DNA of 5,943 nucleotides, taken from positions 1-5,943 of the forward strand of contig JBFHSP010000185.1 of assembly GCA_041591085.1 (NCBI GenBank), in the 5' to 3' direction. How positions within the stretch are numbered: position 1 is the first letter of the stretch; each line of letters starts with the position of its first letter. Shown piece by piece: positions 5,692 to 5,943 of this stretch. The stretch comes from Pleionea sp041591085. GTDB lineage: Bacteria; Pseudomonadota; Gammaproteobacteria; Enterobacterales; Kangiellaceae. Below the pieces are notes generated by a model. That model was not told the DNA's origin and did not search any database. It worked only from the letters and a program-made list of their open reading frames with translations. A program made the position numbers and the translations under genes.

Positions 5692-5763
5692 TTAACCTTC
5701 TGTTCTTAGTTAACCTTCTGTTCTTAGTTAACCTTCTGTTCTTAGCTAACCTTCTGTTTTTAT
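5692..5763 (-). repeat. Four 18-bp tandem repeats carrying stop codons and Shine-Dalgarno motifs
   Basis: Three identical units (5692-5709, 5710-5727, 5728-5745) read CTAAGAACAGAAGGTTAA on the minus strand. The fourth (5746-5763) differs at three positions, reads ATAAAAACAGAAGGTTAG, and encodes the last residues and stop of the upstream gene. Each unit contains AGAAGG; the copy at 5696-5701 is the ribosome-binding site of the lipase. Each also contains a stop codon in the upstream gene's frame. The array looks like expansion of the 3' end of the upstream gene, probably by replication slippage, and fills nearly the whole 55-base gap between the genes. Confidence 0.9.
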
Positions 5764-5943
5764 ATTGCCATTAAGCCAAACATCTTCAACCCAAAACCAA
5801 ACTGAGTCCCACTCCAAATCATCCACCAACTCGCCTCCGGCTTGCTTATCATCCATATCAAAAAATCGCCAAAAGCTCACCTCCCCCTCTGGCGCTACAA
5901 TGTAATAGCCTTGGGGTATCTCACAAATAGGAATATGGGTACG
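5746..5943 (-). CDS. C-terminal part of an unrecognised protein, 5' end off the window
   Basis: A frame enters at the right edge and runs 65 codons to a TAG at 5748-5746. The visible part is acidic and tryptophan-rich (five Trp in 65), with GYYIVAPEGEVSFWRFFDMDD near its start and WDSVWFWVEDVWLNG near its end. The strand-turn-strand pattern 'IPI...GYYIVAPEGEVSFW' faintly recalls the C-terminal part of SMI1/KNR4 (SUKH) proteins, which are often immunity proteins, but this is not enough to name a family. The stop codon lies in the last of four tandem repeats, and the lipase starts 55 bases later on the same strand, so the two may be co-transcribed. Sustained non-repetitive coding sequence with a sensible composition supports a real gene. 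Confidence 0.6.
   Translation of the reverse strand, partial: RTHIPICEIPQGYYIVAPEGEVSFWRFFDMDDKQAGGELVDDLEWDSVWFWVEDVWLNGNIKTEG

Noticed and set aside
5692..5763. CRISPR array
   Set aside because: The units are directly adjacent 18-mers with no spacers, and no cas genes are present.

Overview
The window is AT-rich. Its gene types (a 7TMR-DISM hybrid histidine kinase, a patatin-like lipase, a DoxX-like protein and two GNAT acetyltransferases) suggest a gammaproteobacterium, perhaps a marine one, though no single feature fixes the genus. Every gene I can support is on the minus strand, so transcription runs from high to low coordinates.

From the right edge in the direction of transcription: the 3' end of an unrecognised acidic, Trp-rich protein (5746-5943); four 18-bp tandem repeats that carry its stop codon and repeat both a stop codon and a Shine-Dalgarno motif (5692-5763); a patatin-like phospholipase with a GTG start (4638-5690); and a hybrid sensor histidine kinase with a TTG start (2294-4561). 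The lipase and kinase are 76 bp apart and may be co-transcribed. The kinase has a signal peptide, a periplasmic 7TMR-DISM sensor, seven membrane helices, HisKA, HATPase and a receiver domain, but no HPt domain, so its downstream partners must lie elsewhere.

The left 2.2 kb looks like accessory DNA. It holds two copies of a roughly 120-bp palindromic, MITE-like repeat (721-841 and 2104-2226). Copy 2 sits exactly at the broken 5' end of a gene remnant that resembles the C-terminus of DUF4279 proteins. Next come a DoxX-like membrane protein and a RimJ/RimL-type acetyltransferase, apparently one transcription unit. This pair is bracketed by two attC-like imperfect palindromes of 58 and 59 bp, each at the 3' end of a reading frame. 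The arrangement resembles an integron gene cassette, but no integrase is visible and one of the two sites is degenerate. A second, unrelated GNAT acetyltransferase follows, and a weak candidate for the start of another gene lies at the left edge.

The least ordinary elements are the tandem repeat that multiplies stop codons and Shine-Dalgarno motifs before the lipase, the possible DoxX-GNAT cassette, and the repeat-associated gene truncation. I see no complete new multi-gene system, CRISPR array, tRNA or rRNA.
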